Positions 32,562 through 41,645 of a stretch of 45,350 nt of DNA are shown one piece after another. This DNA is from Thermoleophilia bacterium (GTDB lineage Bacteria; Actinomycetota; Thermoleophilia; Gaiellales; JAICJC01), in the NCBI GenBank assembly GCA_025928435.1, contig JAICJM010000007.1, forward strand, positions 1 through 45,350, given 5' to 3'. The notes beneath the pieces were generated by a model. That model worked only from the letters and a program-made list of their open reading frames with translations, was not told the origin of the DNA and did no database searches. Position 1 is the first letter of the stretch, and every line of letters starts with the position of its first letter. A program made the translations under genes and the position numbers.

Positions 32562-34196
32562 ATGCCGAGCCGCGACCGCCTCGCGCTTCCGCTCGCCTGC
32601 GGCTCGTTCGCAGGCGTGCTTGCGGCCGTCCTCCTGACGGCCGGCCCGCCGGGCATCGACACGCCCGCCCACCTCTTCATGACGTGGACGTTCCGGCACA
32701 CCGGCTTCCGGCTCTGGAACAGCTACTGGTACGACGGCCGCTACGACTTTGTCGGCTACAGCCTCGTCTTCTACCCGGTCGCGTCCGTGGCCGGCGTGGT
32801 CGCGACGGCCGTCGCCTCGGCGGCGGCACTGGCCGCGGCCGTCGCGACGGTGGGCCGGCGGGAATGGGGCCGCGCCGCGAACGCGCCGTGCCTCGCCCTG
32901 GCCGCGACGGCAACGGCCACCTGCTGCATCTCGGGCGCGTTCCCGTTCCTGGCGGGCGCCGCCGCCGGCGCGATCGCGCTCGCATGCGCCCAGCGCCGGC
33001 AGCGGATCGGCTTCGGCGCCGCGACGGCCGTCTCGCTCGGCTGCTCGCCGCTCGCCTTCGGCCTCGCCGCCGTCGTCCTGGCCGGGTACGTGCTCGGGAG
33101 CCGGAACCCGCTCGGGATCGCCCGCCGCAACAAGCTCGTCGTCGCGGCACTGGCCGCCACGGCGGCGGCCTGCTTCGCCGTCCAGCGCGCGTTTCCGGCC
33201 GGCGGCTGGTACCCGTACCACCCGAGCGACCTGCTCGTCGTCGCCGCCTTCTCGGGCGCCGGCCTCTACCTGACGGCGAGCAGCCCGCGCGCCCGCGGCC
33301 TGCGCATGGTGTTCGTCGCCTACCTCGCCCTGAACCTGGCCACGTTCGCCGTCCACGGCCCGATCGGCTCGAACTCGACCCGGCTCTTCACGATGGCCGG
33401 CGTCCCGCTCCTGTGGCTGGCCGCGAACGTCGGCCGGCGGCGATCCTGGAGGGTGCTCGCGCCCGTCCTGGCGCTGGCGCTCGCGCTGCAGCTCGGGCCG
33501 GCGGTGCGAAACGCCTATTCGGCCTGGTCGGATCCGGCCACCGCCGCACCGTTCTGGCGCCCGGCCGTGCGGTTCCTCGACGCCCGCCGCAGTCCCCAGT
33601 TCCGCACCGAGGTGGTCGCCACCGCGGGGCACTGGGAGGCGTTCTACCTGGCCCGGCACCGGATCGCCCTCGCGCGTGGCTGGTACCGGCAGGACGACTT
33701 CCCCCAGAACGCCGTGCTCTACCGGCCGGCGATCACGGGAGGGGCGTATCGCGCGTGGCTGCGGCGGGTCGGCGTCCGCTACGTGCTGCTGCCGCACGCG
33801 CCGCTCGACTACAGCGCGCTCGCCGAGGCGCGCCTGCTGCGGTCGGGCCGCTCGGGGCTTCGCGTCGTTGCGGCGCTGCCGGGCTGGACGGTGTTCGCGC
33901 TGCCGCGCCCCACGCCCATCGTGACGGCGGACGGGCCCGCGCACGGCGCGCGGGTGGTGCAGCTCGGCGGCGCGCGGATCCGCCTGTGGCTGCCCGAGGG
34001 CGGCGGCTACGACCTGCGCGTGAGCTTCAGCCCGTACTGGTCGACCGACCAGCGGGGCGTGTGCATCGGGCCGGGCCCGGCCGGGATGACCCACATCGAG
34101 ACGCCCCGCACCGGCGCCCTCACGCTCGAGTTCGAGCCCACGCTCGCGACCATGGCGGCGACGGCCGCGAGCGACACGTCGGCCTGCGCGACCTGA
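32562..34196 (+). CDS. large polytopic membrane protein, GT-C glycosyltransferase-like
   Basis: A 544-aa protein. About ten membrane helices fill residues 10-310 (LPLACGSFAGVLAAVLLTA, YPVASVAGVVATAVASAAAL, FPFLAGAAAGAIALACA and others). The first outer loop has GIDTPAHLFMTWTFRHTGFR and WYDGRYDFVGYSLVFYPVAS, the D-x-P/H and GR-Y pattern seen in GT-C-like and YfhO-like proteins. The C-terminal 230 residues are soluble and extracytoplasmic. The activity is not proven; it could also be a membrane protein without enzymatic role. The small intergenic gap to the HExxH lipoprotein suggests one unit, though a TAGCCT box (32544-32549) may drive it separately. Confidence 0.7.
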   Translation: MPSRDRLALPLACGSFAGVLAAVLLTAGPPGIDTPAHLFMTWTFRHTGFRLWNSYWYDGRYDFVGYSLVFYPVASVAGVVATAVASAAALAAAVATVGRREWGRAANAPCLALAATATATCCISGAFPFLAGAAAGAIALACAQRRQRIGFGAATAVSLGCSPLAFGLAAVVLAGYVLGSRNPLGIARRNKLVVAALAATAAACFAVQRAFPAGGWYPYHPSDLLVVAAFSGAGLYLTASSPRARGLRMVFVAYLALNLATFAVHGPIGSNSTRLFTMAGVPLLWLAANVGRRRSWRVLAPVLALALALQLGPAVRNAYSAWSDPATAAPFWRPAVRFLDARRSPQFRTEVVATAGHWEAFYLARHRIALARGWYRQDDFPQNAVLYRPAITGGAYRAWLRRVGVRYVLLPHAPLDYSALAEARLLRSGRSGLRVVAALPGWTVFALPRPTPIVTADGPAHGARVVQLGGARIRLWLPEGGGYDLRVSFSPYWSTDQRGVCIGPGPAGMTHIETPRTGALTLEFEPTLATMAATAASDTSACAT

Positions 34197-34218
34197 GGCG
34201 GTCCGGCGCCGGGGAGCG

Positions 34219-34794
34219 TCAGCGTCCGGCTCTCAGCATGCCGCGGCCTTCGCGGAGCAGGAACACGGCGATCAGGGCGGCCGCGACCGGGTCGGGCCAG
34301 TAGACCGACCATTCGCTGCCCGCGACCAGGCCGACCAGGGTCAGGCCGGCGAGCGCCGCCGCCACGCTTGCGAGGATCCCGTCGCCGCGGAGCGCGCGGC
34401 TGTCCAGGCGCGTCGCCAGCCGGAGCTTCACGACGCCCAGCGGCGGCAGGACGAGCACCGATGCGCACGCCTGGGCGATCGCGAAGGCCGAGGGGTCGGC
34501 GTGGCTCGAGCGGCAAGCGCGACGATGCTGCGACCGCCGACGTAGCACCCGGCGGCGAGGAACGCCGCGGCGTCGATCCCCGCCTCCAGGCCGAACCCCC
34601 ACGAGCGCCACGCTCGCGACCGCGATTCGCGTTGCGATCGCGACCGTGCCGGCGACGCCGTTCCACACGACCGTCGCGACGCTCGCCAGCACCGCAGCGC
34701 GCCGCGCATCGCGGATCCGTTCGAATTGCCCGGCCGGCTCGGCGGCTAGCTCATGTGGCGGCGCGCGCCGAGGAGCACGCCGACGACGATCCAC
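34219..34794 (-). pseudogene. cation diffusion facilitator-like transporter, decayed
   Basis: The frame ending at 34219 gives FERIRDARRAAVLASVATVV and, after a break, QACASVLVLPPLGVVKLRLA and WPDPVAAALIAVFLLREGRG, which match the start and end of CDF-type cation transporters. The middle piece (GFGLEAGIDAAAFLAAGCYV) is in another frame between about 34510 and 34600. So at least two frameshifts and a shortened middle are present. The start cannot be fixed; 34794 (GTG) is the frame limit and would overlap the small membrane-protein gene. The family exports divalent metals; this copy is probably dead. Confidence 0.65.
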
Positions 34795-34901
34795 GCGACG
34801 CCCATCGCCCAGACCCCGAGGGCGACGGCCAGCGAGTTGCCCGCTGCTGCGGCACCGACGACGAGCAGGGCGGCGGCGCCCAGCATCCAGTTCCCCTCCA
34901 T
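34746..34901 (-). CDS. 51-aa membrane protein
   Basis: Starts MEGNWMLGAAALLVVGAAAA and continues through a second hydrophobic helix, ALGVWAMGVAWIVVGVLLGA, to ARRHMS and a TAG at 34746-34748. Two helices with a short loop and a basic C-terminal end make a hairpin in the membrane. A TACGGT box (34909-34914) lies seven bases before the ATG, like several other genes here, which supports it being a real leaderless gene. It starts 13 bp after the MFS stop. No known function. Confidence 0.6.
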   Translation of the reverse strand: MEGNWMLGAAALLVVGAAAAGNSLAVALGVWAMGVAWIVVGVLLGARRHMS

Positions 34902-34914
34902 CGGGGCGACCGTA

Positions 34915-36294
34915 TCACGGATGGATGCGGCGGGCGCCCGTAACGGGCACGGAGGCGGGCGCCTGGTGCAGCACGGTGGCGACGACCACGACGTCGACCG
35001 GAAGGTCGATCGGGGGCGAGGCCTCGGCCGCCGGCTCCTCGCGCTCGACGTCGCGCATGCCGGGCAGGAGGAGCGCGGCCAGCGTGACGATCGCGCCCCC
35101 GACGCCGGCGCCGACGAGCGTCAGGCGCGCGCCGATCAGGTCGGTCACGGGAGCCGTGAGCGCGAAGGAGATCGGCAGCAGGCCGATCGAGATCAGCCAG
35201 TCGAGGCTCGACACCCGGCCCAGCATCGATGCGGGCACATGGCGCTGCTTCAGCGTCGCCCACACGATCGTCCCGGCCGTCTCGAGCGCGTTGAAGAGCA
35301 GGCAGGCGACGACCAGCTGCCACGTCGCCGTGGCGAGGCCGTAGCCGGCGACCGCCAGCGTCGCGAGCGTCCAGACGACGTAGATGAACGTCACCTGACG
35401 GCGGGGCTGCTCGCGCTGGCCCACCAGCACCGCGGCGCCGATCGAGCCGACCCCGCCGGCGGCGAAGACGGCGCCGAGCATCCCGGCCGAGCCGTGCAGG
35501 CTGTTCTTGACCACGTAGGGCAGGAGCACCTCGGTGGGGCCGAGGAAGAGCAGATAGGCGAAGGCGGCGGACACGAGCGTTCCCCAGATCCAGGTCCGGT
35601 CGCGGATGAAGCTCAAGCCCCCGCGGATGTCCGCCATGACCGACAGGCCCTCCGGGGCGTGGCGCGGGACCGGTCGCATCGCCAGGACCGCTGCCCCCGC
35701 TGCGGCAAACGAGGCGGCGTCGGCGGCGAAGGCGACCCCCGGCCCGAAGGCGGCGATCAGCCAACCGCCGACGGCGGGGCCGGCCAGGCGGAGGGCGATC
35801 GGGCGTACGAACTGATCGAGCGAGTTGGCGGCAGGCAGGTCGGACGCCGGCAGGATGTCGGGCACGAGCGCCTCGAACGCCGGCGTGAAGAAGGCCGTGC
35901 CGGCGCCGTACACCATCGCGAGCGCGGCGATCTCCCACACCTCGATCCGGCCCGTGATCGAGAGCCCCGCGAGAACGGCGATCGCGACCGCGCGCACGGC
36001 GTCGGCGGCGAGCATGATCCCGCGCCGGCTGAGCCGGTCGCTGACCACGCCGCCCGGCAGCAGGCAGACGATCGTCGGCACCGTCATCGCGATCCCGACC
36101 ATCGAGAGCGCCGCCGGCGCGTTCCAGACCGCGTACACCTGCCACGCCATCGCGACGAGGAAGATGCCGTCGCCGAGCAGCGACACCGTCATGCCCGACC
36201 ACAGCAACCGGAAGTCCCGGTGCCGCAGCGGCGCCAGCAGGTTCAGCCGGGTGAACCCACCGGGGCGGTCGAGGGCGTCGTAACTATGCTGCAT
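34915..36294 (-). CDS. MFS transporter (EntS/MFS_3-like exporter)
   Basis: A 459-aa protein with about 12 membrane helices. It begins MQHSYDALDRPGGFTRLNLL, and the FRLLWSGMTVSLLGDGIFLVAM opening is typical of the MFS_3 exporters. The loop between helices 2 and 3 has the D-R-x-x-R-R signature (VSDRLSRRGIM). The cytoplasmic C-terminal tail is about 50 residues. The start overlaps the upstream GGDEF-EAL gene's stop by 11 bp, so it is part of the same operon. Related proteins export siderophores, macrolides and other small molecules; the cargo is unknown. Confidence 0.9.
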   Translation of the reverse strand: MQHSYDALDRPGGFTRLNLLAPLRHRDFRLLWSGMTVSLLGDGIFLVAMAWQVYAVWNAPAALSMVGIAMTVPTIVCLLPGGVVSDRLSRRGIMLAADAVRAVAIAVLAGLSITGRIEVWEIAALAMVYGAGTAFFTPAFEALVPDILPASDLPAANSLDQFVRPIALRLAGPAVGGWLIAAFGPGVAFAADAASFAAAGAAVLAMRPVPRHAPEGLSVMADIRGGLSFIRDRTWIWGTLVSAAFAYLLFLGPTEVLLPYVVKNSLHGSAGMLGAVFAAGGVGSIGAAVLVGQREQPRRQVTFIYVVWTLATLAVAGYGLATATWQLVVACLLFNALETAGTIVWATLKQRHVPASMLGRVSSLDWLISIGLLPISFALTAPVTDLIGARLTLVGAGVGGAIVTLAALLLPGMRDVEREEPAAEASPPIDLPVDVVVVATVLHQAPASVPVTGARRIHP

Positions 36295-39200
36295 CGGCCT
36301 GAGCCTCTGGCCCGGCCGAGTCGTACACGCTGCCCAGGTAGCGCATCAGGTCGGGCGAGTTCATCGCCTTGGCGAACAGGAAGCCCTGCCCCAGGCCGCA
36401 CCCGAGGTCGCGCAGCACGGACGCCTGGTTGGCCAGCTCGATGCCCTCGGCGACGACCTCGAGGTCGAGCGTCTCGCCGATCTTGACGATCGCCTGCGGC
36501 AGCGCCGAGACCGCCTCGCCCGAGGTGAGGAACGAGCGATCCATCTTCAGGATGTCGACCGGCAGCCGGTTCAGGTAGCTGAGGGAGGAGTAGCCGGTGC
36601 CGAAATCGTCCATCGCGACCTTGACGCCGAGCGCCTTCAGCGCGTTGAGCCGCTCGACGGCCAGGTCCATGTCGACCATCAGGACGGACTCCGTGATCTC
36701 GAGCACGAGGCTGGACGGGCTCAGGCCGGACGAGGTGAGGGCGTCGCGGACGTCGTCGACGATCGACTCGGACTGGAGCTGCTTCGCCGACAGGTTCACG
36801 CTGATCGAGAGCGCCGGCTCGCTGCCGAACTCCGCCATCAGCATCGCCCCCTGCGCGCACGCCTGGTTGAGCACCCAGCGGCCGATCGGGATGATCAGGC
36901 CGGTGTCCTCGGCGACCGGGATGAACTGGACCGGCGGGATGTTCCCGCGCGTCGGGTGGTGCCAGCGGAGGAGGGCCTCGAAGCCGTAGACCGTCGTGCC
37001 GGAGAGCCGGATCACGGGCTGGTAGTGCACCTCGAGCTGGTTGGTCTCGATCGCCCGCTGGAGGTCGGCGCGCATCTCGAGCCGCTCGACCACCTCGCGG
37101 TGCATGTCGGGCTCGAAGACGCGGTACTCGCCCTTGCTCTCGCGCTTGGCCATGTACATGGCGACGTCGGCGTTGCGCAGCAGGTCGGCGGCGTCGGAGG
37201 TGCCGTCGCTGGTCAGGCACAGGCCGAGGCTGGCGTTGACGATGAGCTCCTTCTCGCCCATGTCGATCGGCTCGCTCAGCCCCTCGAGCACGCGCTCGGC
37301 GACGTCGACCGCCTCCTGCGAGCGCTGCACCTCCTCGACCAGGACGGCGAACTCGTCGCCGCCGAAGCGGGCGACGGTATCGGTCGGGCGGACTGCGGCG
37401 CGGAGCCGGTGCGCGACCTCCTGCAGCACCGCGTCGCCGGACGCGTGGCCGAGGCTGTCGTTGATCGTCTTGAAGTCGTCGAGGTCGATGAAGATGACGC
37501 CGACGGTCGAGTTCTCCCGGGCCGAGCGGGCGAGCGCATGGCCGACGCGGTCGGCGAAGAGCGCACGGTTGGCGAGGCCGGTGACGGGATCGTGGAACGC
37601 CTGGTGGGCCAGCTGATCCTCGTACAGCTTGCGCTCGCTGATGTCGCGGCAGTTGAGGACGATGCCCTGCACCGACTCCTCGGCCAGCAGGTTGCGGTGG
37701 TGGATCTCGAACTGGAGCCAGTCGCCCGTGCGGCTGCGCAGGCTGCACTCGAACATGCCGGACGTCCCGACGCCGGCGTCGGCGCTCTCGACGACCTGCA
37801 TCAGCCGGGCGCGGTCGCTGGGGCGCACGAGCAGGTCGAAGTGGGTGCTCACGACGTCCTCGACCTTGTAGCCGAGCACCTCCTCGATGGCCGGGCTCTG
37901 GTAGACGATCATGCCCGTGCGGTCGAGCACGGCGATCAGGTCGCTCGAGTGCTCGAGCAGGGCGCGGAAGCGGGCCTCGCTGCGGCGCCGGTGCTCGTCC
38001 TCCGCCGTGAGCGCCCCGTCGATGGCGAGCGACATCTGGGCGGAGAGCGTCTCGAGCGCGCCGCTCATCTCGCTGCCGTGGCCGCCGGGGATGCCGACGA
38101 GCAGGAACGCGCTGCCGGCGGTGCGGCCGGCCAGGGCCAGCAGGGCGTAGTGCGACTCCCGGGCCAGCTCGAGCTCGTCGAGCAGCTCGCGGGGCGCGTC
38201 GACCCAGCGGACGGTCGGGCCGTCGCCTGCAGCGGCGCCGGTGATCCACGTGCGCACGGCGGGCGAGACATCGTCCTCGGCGGGATCCTCGTGCACCCGG
38301 ATGAGCCGCGCCCCCGCGGTCGTGCCGGCCAGCTCGCGCACGGCGACCGTGAAGGCGTGCTCCATCTGGTCGACGTCGGCGGCGCCGACCAGCGCCACGG
38401 CGCCGCGGCGCAGGGCACGCTGGCGGGCGACCGCGCGCTCCTCCTGGCGCACGAGGCCGGACATGCGGGCGAGCACGAACATGAACATGACCATCGACGC
38501 GATGATCACGACGATGACGTCGGTGTTCCCCCACTCCTGGAAGAAGCGGATGCCCGGCGCGATCAGGACGGCCACGCACAGGAACCCGAGGCGCACCGGC
38601 GTCAGCCGCGTGCGGCCCTCCGCCGGCTGCTCCAGCGTGCGCATCGACGGGTGCAGCGCCGAGGCGCCCCAGAGCAGGTAGTAGAAGATCCAGCCCACAT
38701 CGAGCAGCACCTGCCCGTTGTAGGTGCCGTCGAGCAGCATGCGGTTGTAGATCGAGTCGGTGGTCAGCAGGCAGACGATGCTGCCGGCGAGCAGGTAGAA
38801 GGCGGGGGCGCGGACACCGCGACCGACCGCTAGCCGGATCGTCGCCGCGAGCAGGAGGATGTCGCCGACCGGGTAGGCGATCGAGACGGCCACGGGGAGC
38901 CAGTTGCCGCCGAGCTGGATGTTGGGCGCGATCAGGAACACCCACGAGAGCAGGGCGATGCCGAGCGTCAGGATGAACGAGTCGATGGCGCCGGCCCGGT
39001 CGGTGCGCGGGTTGCGCCGCCGCACGAGCAGGAGCAGGCCCGCCATCAGCGCCGGGTACACGGTCAGATAGAGCGCATCGCCGGGCGAGGGGAACCCGAC
39101 GTTCAGGCCGAACAGGCTGGGCAGGCTGTAGGTGTAGAAGTCGCCGACCAGGTAGAGCGTCTGGCCCAGGGCGAGGAAGCTCCACGCGACGACCGCCTTC

Positions 39201-39415
39201 GGGCGGTGCATGCGCATGCCGGCCAGGATGGCGGCCACACCGGAAACGCCGAGCGCGTTGATGATCGGGCCGTGGACCGCGCTGCCGCGCTGGAACGCCG
39301 GCACGACGGCGTAGAGGTACGTGAAGAACGATCCGGCCAGCAGATACCAGAGCCAGACGGTGCGCGGCGAGAGCGGCCACAGGCCGCTGCGGGCGGACTG
39401 GATCAGGCGGCTCAT
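36284..39415 (-). CDS. membrane PAS-GGDEF-EAL c-di-GMP turnover protein
   Basis: A 1043-aa protein. About ten membrane helices fill residues 20-320 (including WLWYLLAGSFFTYLYAVV, ALMAGLLLLV, IVCLLTTDSIYN, VIVVIIASMVMFMFVLA). A GAF-like linker (about 340-470) and a PAS domain (about 480-595) come next. The GGDEF domain (about 605-765) has intact G685-G-D-E-F689 with the product-inhibition site R676-x-x-D679 five residues before it. The EAL domain (about 780-1025) retains E813-A-L-L, NLS, D936-D-F-G and VAEGIE, so both synthesis and breakdown look possible. The start overlaps the stop of the PLP enzyme gene by four bases (ATGA). Input may be the coupled small molecule, inferred from context only. 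Confidence 0.92.
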   Translation of the reverse strand: MSRLIQSARSGLWPLSPRTVWLWYLLAGSFFTYLYAVVPAFQRGSAVHGPIINALGVSGVAAILAGMRMHRPKAVVAWSFLALGQTLYLVGDFYTYSLPSLFGLNVGFPSPGDALYLTVYPALMAGLLLLVRRRNPRTDRAGAIDSFILTLGIALLSWVFLIAPNIQLGGNWLPVAVSIAYPVGDILLLAATIRLAVGRGVRAPAFYLLAGSIVCLLTTDSIYNRMLLDGTYNGQVLLDVGWIFYYLLWGASALHPSMRTLEQPAEGRTRLTPVRLGFLCVAVLIAPGIRFFQEWGNTDVIVVIIASMVMFMFVLARMSGLVRQEERAVARQRALRRGAVALVGAADVDQMEHAFTVAVRELAGTTAGARLIRVHEDPAEDDVSPAVRTWITGAAAGDGPTVRWVDAPRELLDELELARESHYALLALAGRTAGSAFLLVGIPGGHGSEMSGALETLSAQMSLAIDGALTAEDEHRRRSEARFRALLEHSSDLIAVLDRTGMIVYQSPAIEEVLGYKVEDVVSTHFDLLVRPSDRARLMQVVESADAGVGTSGMFECSLRSRTGDWLQFEIHHRNLLAEESVQGIVLNCRDISERKLYEDQLAHQAFHDPVTGLANRALFADRVGHALARSARENSTVGVIFIDLDDFKTINDSLGHASGDAVLQEVAHRLRAAVRPTDTVARFGGDEFAVLVEEVQRSQEAVDVAERVLEGLSEPIDMGEKELIVNASLGLCLTSDGTSDAADLLRNADVAMYMAKRESKGEYRVFEPDMHREVVERLEMRADLQRAIETNQLEVHYQPVIRLSGTTVYGFEALLRWHHPTRGNIPPVQFIPVAEDTGLIIPIGRWVLNQACAQGAMLMAEFGSEPALSISVNLSAKQLQSESIVDDVRDALTSSGLSPSSLVLEITESVLMVDMDLAVERLNALKALGVKVAMDDFGTGYSSLSYLNRLPVDILKMDRSFLTSGEAVSALPQAIVKIGETLDLEVVAEGIELANQASVLRDLGCGLGQGFLFAKAMNSPDLMRYLGSVYDSAGPEAQADAA

Positions 39416-40689
39416 GCGGCCTCCCGGAGATCGTCGGGGCGCTGCAGCGGGAACCGCTGCGCCAGCCGGCCGAGGACGTCGATCAGCTCATCGATCTCGT
39501 CGTCGCCGTTCGCGGCGGTGACCTGGATCCGGAACCCGACCTCGTCCTTGGGCACGAGCGGGTAGGCGGCCAGGGTGACGTAGATGCCGTTGTCGAACAG
39601 GAAGCGCCCGACCGCGCCGATGTCGCGGTGGTCGCTGAGCGGGATCTCGATGATCGGGAATCCGGAGTGGTTGAGCGTGCGCACGCCGAACCGGCCCAGG
39701 GCCTCGAGCACGCGGCCCGTCCGGTCGTAGAGCGTGCGGCGCAACTCGTCGCCGCGGCGCTCGTTCACGTCGAAGCCGGCCAGGGTGGTCGCGAGCGAGG
39801 CGACCGGCGGCGGGCCGGAGTAGAGGTACGGCGGCGCGGCCGTCTTCAGCATCTCCTTGAGCGGCGTCGGGCAGGCGATGAACGCGGCCAGCGACGAGTA
39901 GGCCTTCGAGAAGCCGCCGACGAGGATGATGCCCTCGTAGGTCTCGTCCAGGTGGCGGACGATGCTGTTGCCGCGCAAGCCGTACGGGGAGAGCTCGGAA
40001 GGCGAGCGCTCGCCGATGACGCCGAAGCCGTGGGCGTCGTCGACGTAGAGCAGCGCGCCGTGACGGCGGGTGACGCGGGCGAACGCGGCCAGGTCGGGGG
40101 CGTTGCCGGTGATGCTGTTCACGCCGTCCATGCACACGAGCCGGTGGTCGGAGCCATCCTCGATGAGGAGCTGCTCGAGGTGATCCGGATCCTCGAACCG
40201 GAACCGCTTGAGGGTCGCCCCGCGGGCGACGGCGAACTGGCAGCCGTCGTAGATCGTCTTGTGGGCGCGGCTGTCCATGAACACGGAGCCGCCGGCGGCC
40301 AGCACCGGGATCACCGCCATGTGGATGTGGGTGATCGTGGGCAGGACGAGGGCGTCCTCGCAGCCGAGCAGCTCGGTCAGGCGCTCCTCGATGTCGCCGA
40401 AGAGCGTCGGGCTGCCGAGCAGGCGCGACCAGCTCGGGTGGGTGCCCCAGCGCTCGACGTGGCCGGGGATCGAATCCATGATCTCGCGGTCGAGGTCGAA
40501 CCCGAGGTAGTTACATGACGCGAAGTCGGCCAGCCACTGGTCGCCGACGCGGATCCGCCGGCCGTCGATCTCGTCGATCACGGCGTCGGTCATCGGGTTC
40601 GAGCGCTTGAGCTCGTCCAGGTCGGCGCAGGCTGCCAACCAGCGGTCAATCCACTTGACCTCATCGCTGGTTCGCCTGCGGTCTGGCAT
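39412..40689 (-). CDS. alpha-oxoamine synthase-like PLP enzyme (KBL/BioF/CqsA fold)
   Basis: A 425-aa protein from the ATG at 40689. It has FASCNYLGFDLDREI (the substrate-entry signature of alpha-oxoamine synthases), the PLP-stacking His in DSRAHKTIYDG (H143), the D217-D-A-H220 pair, and the Schiff-base lysine K262 in GGFSKAYSSLAAFI. The fold condenses an amino acid with an acyl-CoA and includes serine palmitoyltransferase, BioF, KBL and the quorum-signal synthases CqsA/LqsA. The lysine context differs from BioF, and no biotin genes are nearby. It is translationally coupled to the GGDEF-EAL gene. In-frame GTG codons upstream (40710, 40770) could extend it. The product is unknown. Confidence 0.85.
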   Translation of the reverse strand: MPDRRRTSDEVKWIDRWLAACADLDELKRSNPMTDAVIDEIDGRRIRVGDQWLADFASCNYLGFDLDREIMDSIPGHVERWGTHPSWSRLLGSPTLFGDIEERLTELLGCEDALVLPTITHIHMAVIPVLAAGGSVFMDSRAHKTIYDGCQFAVARGATLKRFRFEDPDHLEQLLIEDGSDHRLVCMDGVNSITGNAPDLAAFARVTRRHGALLYVDDAHGFGVIGERSPSELSPYGLRGNSIVRHLDETYEGIILVGGFSKAYSSLAAFIACPTPLKEMLKTAAPPYLYSGPPPVASLATTLAGFDVNERRGDELRRTLYDRTGRVLEALGRFGVRTLNHSGFPIIEIPLSDHRDIGAVGRFLFDNGIYVTLAAYPLVPKDEVGFRIQVTAANGDDEIDELIDVLGRLAQRFPLQRPDDLREAA

Positions 40690-40856
40690 GCGGCGACGAT
40701 CGGAGTTCACAGGCGGGGTATCGGCCGTGGGCACGAGTTCTTGAGGGAGGGGGAGCCGGGGGCGCACCAAAGGCGCGTAGGGACTGCATCGCCAGAATTG
40801 GGCGCAGGCTCGCCCCCCGTCCGGGGTAGGCGCCGTTTCGGCTAGCGTTCGCCGCC

Positions 40857-41645
40857 GTGGCGGCGCAGCGTGCGATCCGGATCGGGGTGCAGGTACAGCC
40901 CCAGCACGGCACGGTCTCGAAGATGCGCGACACGTGGCTGCGGGCGGAGGCGCTCGGGGCCGACACCATCTTCACCTGGGACCACTTCCATCCGCTCAGC
41001 GGCGACCCGGACGGCAACCACTTCGAGTGCTGGACGTGGCTCGGGGCGATGGCCGAGGCGACCGAGCGGGTGCAGATCGGGGCGCTCGTTACCTGTAACA
41101 GCTACCGCAACCCGGAGCTCCTGACCGACATGGCGCGGACGGTCGATCACATCTCCGGCGGCCGGCTGATCTTCGGCATCGGGTCGGGCTGGTTCGCGCG
41201 CGACTACGACGAGTTCGGCTACGAGTTCGGGACGGCGTCCTCGCGCCTGCGCGACCTCGACGCCGCCATGCCGCGGATCCACGCCCGGATGGCGAAGCTG
41301 AAGCCGCCGCCGGTGCGAACCCCGATGCCGATCATGATCGGCGGGAGCGGCGAGCAGGTCACCCTGCGCATCGTCGCCCAGCACGCCGACATCTGGAACG
41401 GCTTCGGCGACCCCGAGCGGGCCGCGCACAAGTGCGCCGTCCTCGACGACTGGTGCCGCCGCGTCGGCCGCGACCCGGCCGAGATCGAGCGCTCGATCGG
41501 CGGGATCCGCGAGAGCGCGCTGCCCTACCTCGACGGCTACCCCGAGGTCGGGGCGACCCACCTGATCATGGGCATCAGCGGCCCGGAGTGGGATCTCAGC
41601 CTGCTGCCGAAGCTGGTCGAATGGCGAGATTCTCGCCAGTCGTAG
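40857..41645 (+). CDS. LLM-class F420-dependent oxidoreductase
   Basis: A 262-aa protein from a GTG that starts MAAQRAIRIGVQVQPQHGTV. The luciferase-like TIM barrel shows IGALVTCNSYRNPELLTDMA (the F420-contact region), DHISGGRLIFGIGSGW and IMIGGSGEQVTLRIVAQHAD. Such enzymes use reduced F420 or FMN as hydride donor. Proximity to cofD, cofE and cofC makes F420 likely. A TAGCGT box (40843-40848) eight bases before the GTG indicates a leaderless start. The 3' end overlaps the convergent EamA gene by 50 bp. Substrate unknown. Confidence 0.88.
   Translation: MAAQRAIRIGVQVQPQHGTVSKMRDTWLRAEALGADTIFTWDHFHPLSGDPDGNHFECWTWLGAMAEATERVQIGALVTCNSYRNPELLTDMARTVDHISGGRLIFGIGSGWFARDYDEFGYEFGTASSRLRDLDAAMPRIHARMAKLKPPPVRTPMPIMIGGSGEQVTLRIVAQHADIWNGFGDPERAAHKCAVLDDWCRRVGRDPAEIERSIGGIRESALPYLDGYPEVGATHLIMGISGPEWDLSLLPKLVEWRDSRQS

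Noticed and set aside
36956..38833. Long plus-strand open frame opposite the GGDEF-EAL gene
   Set aside because: Translation lacks any domain and is complementary to clear GGDEF and PAS codons.
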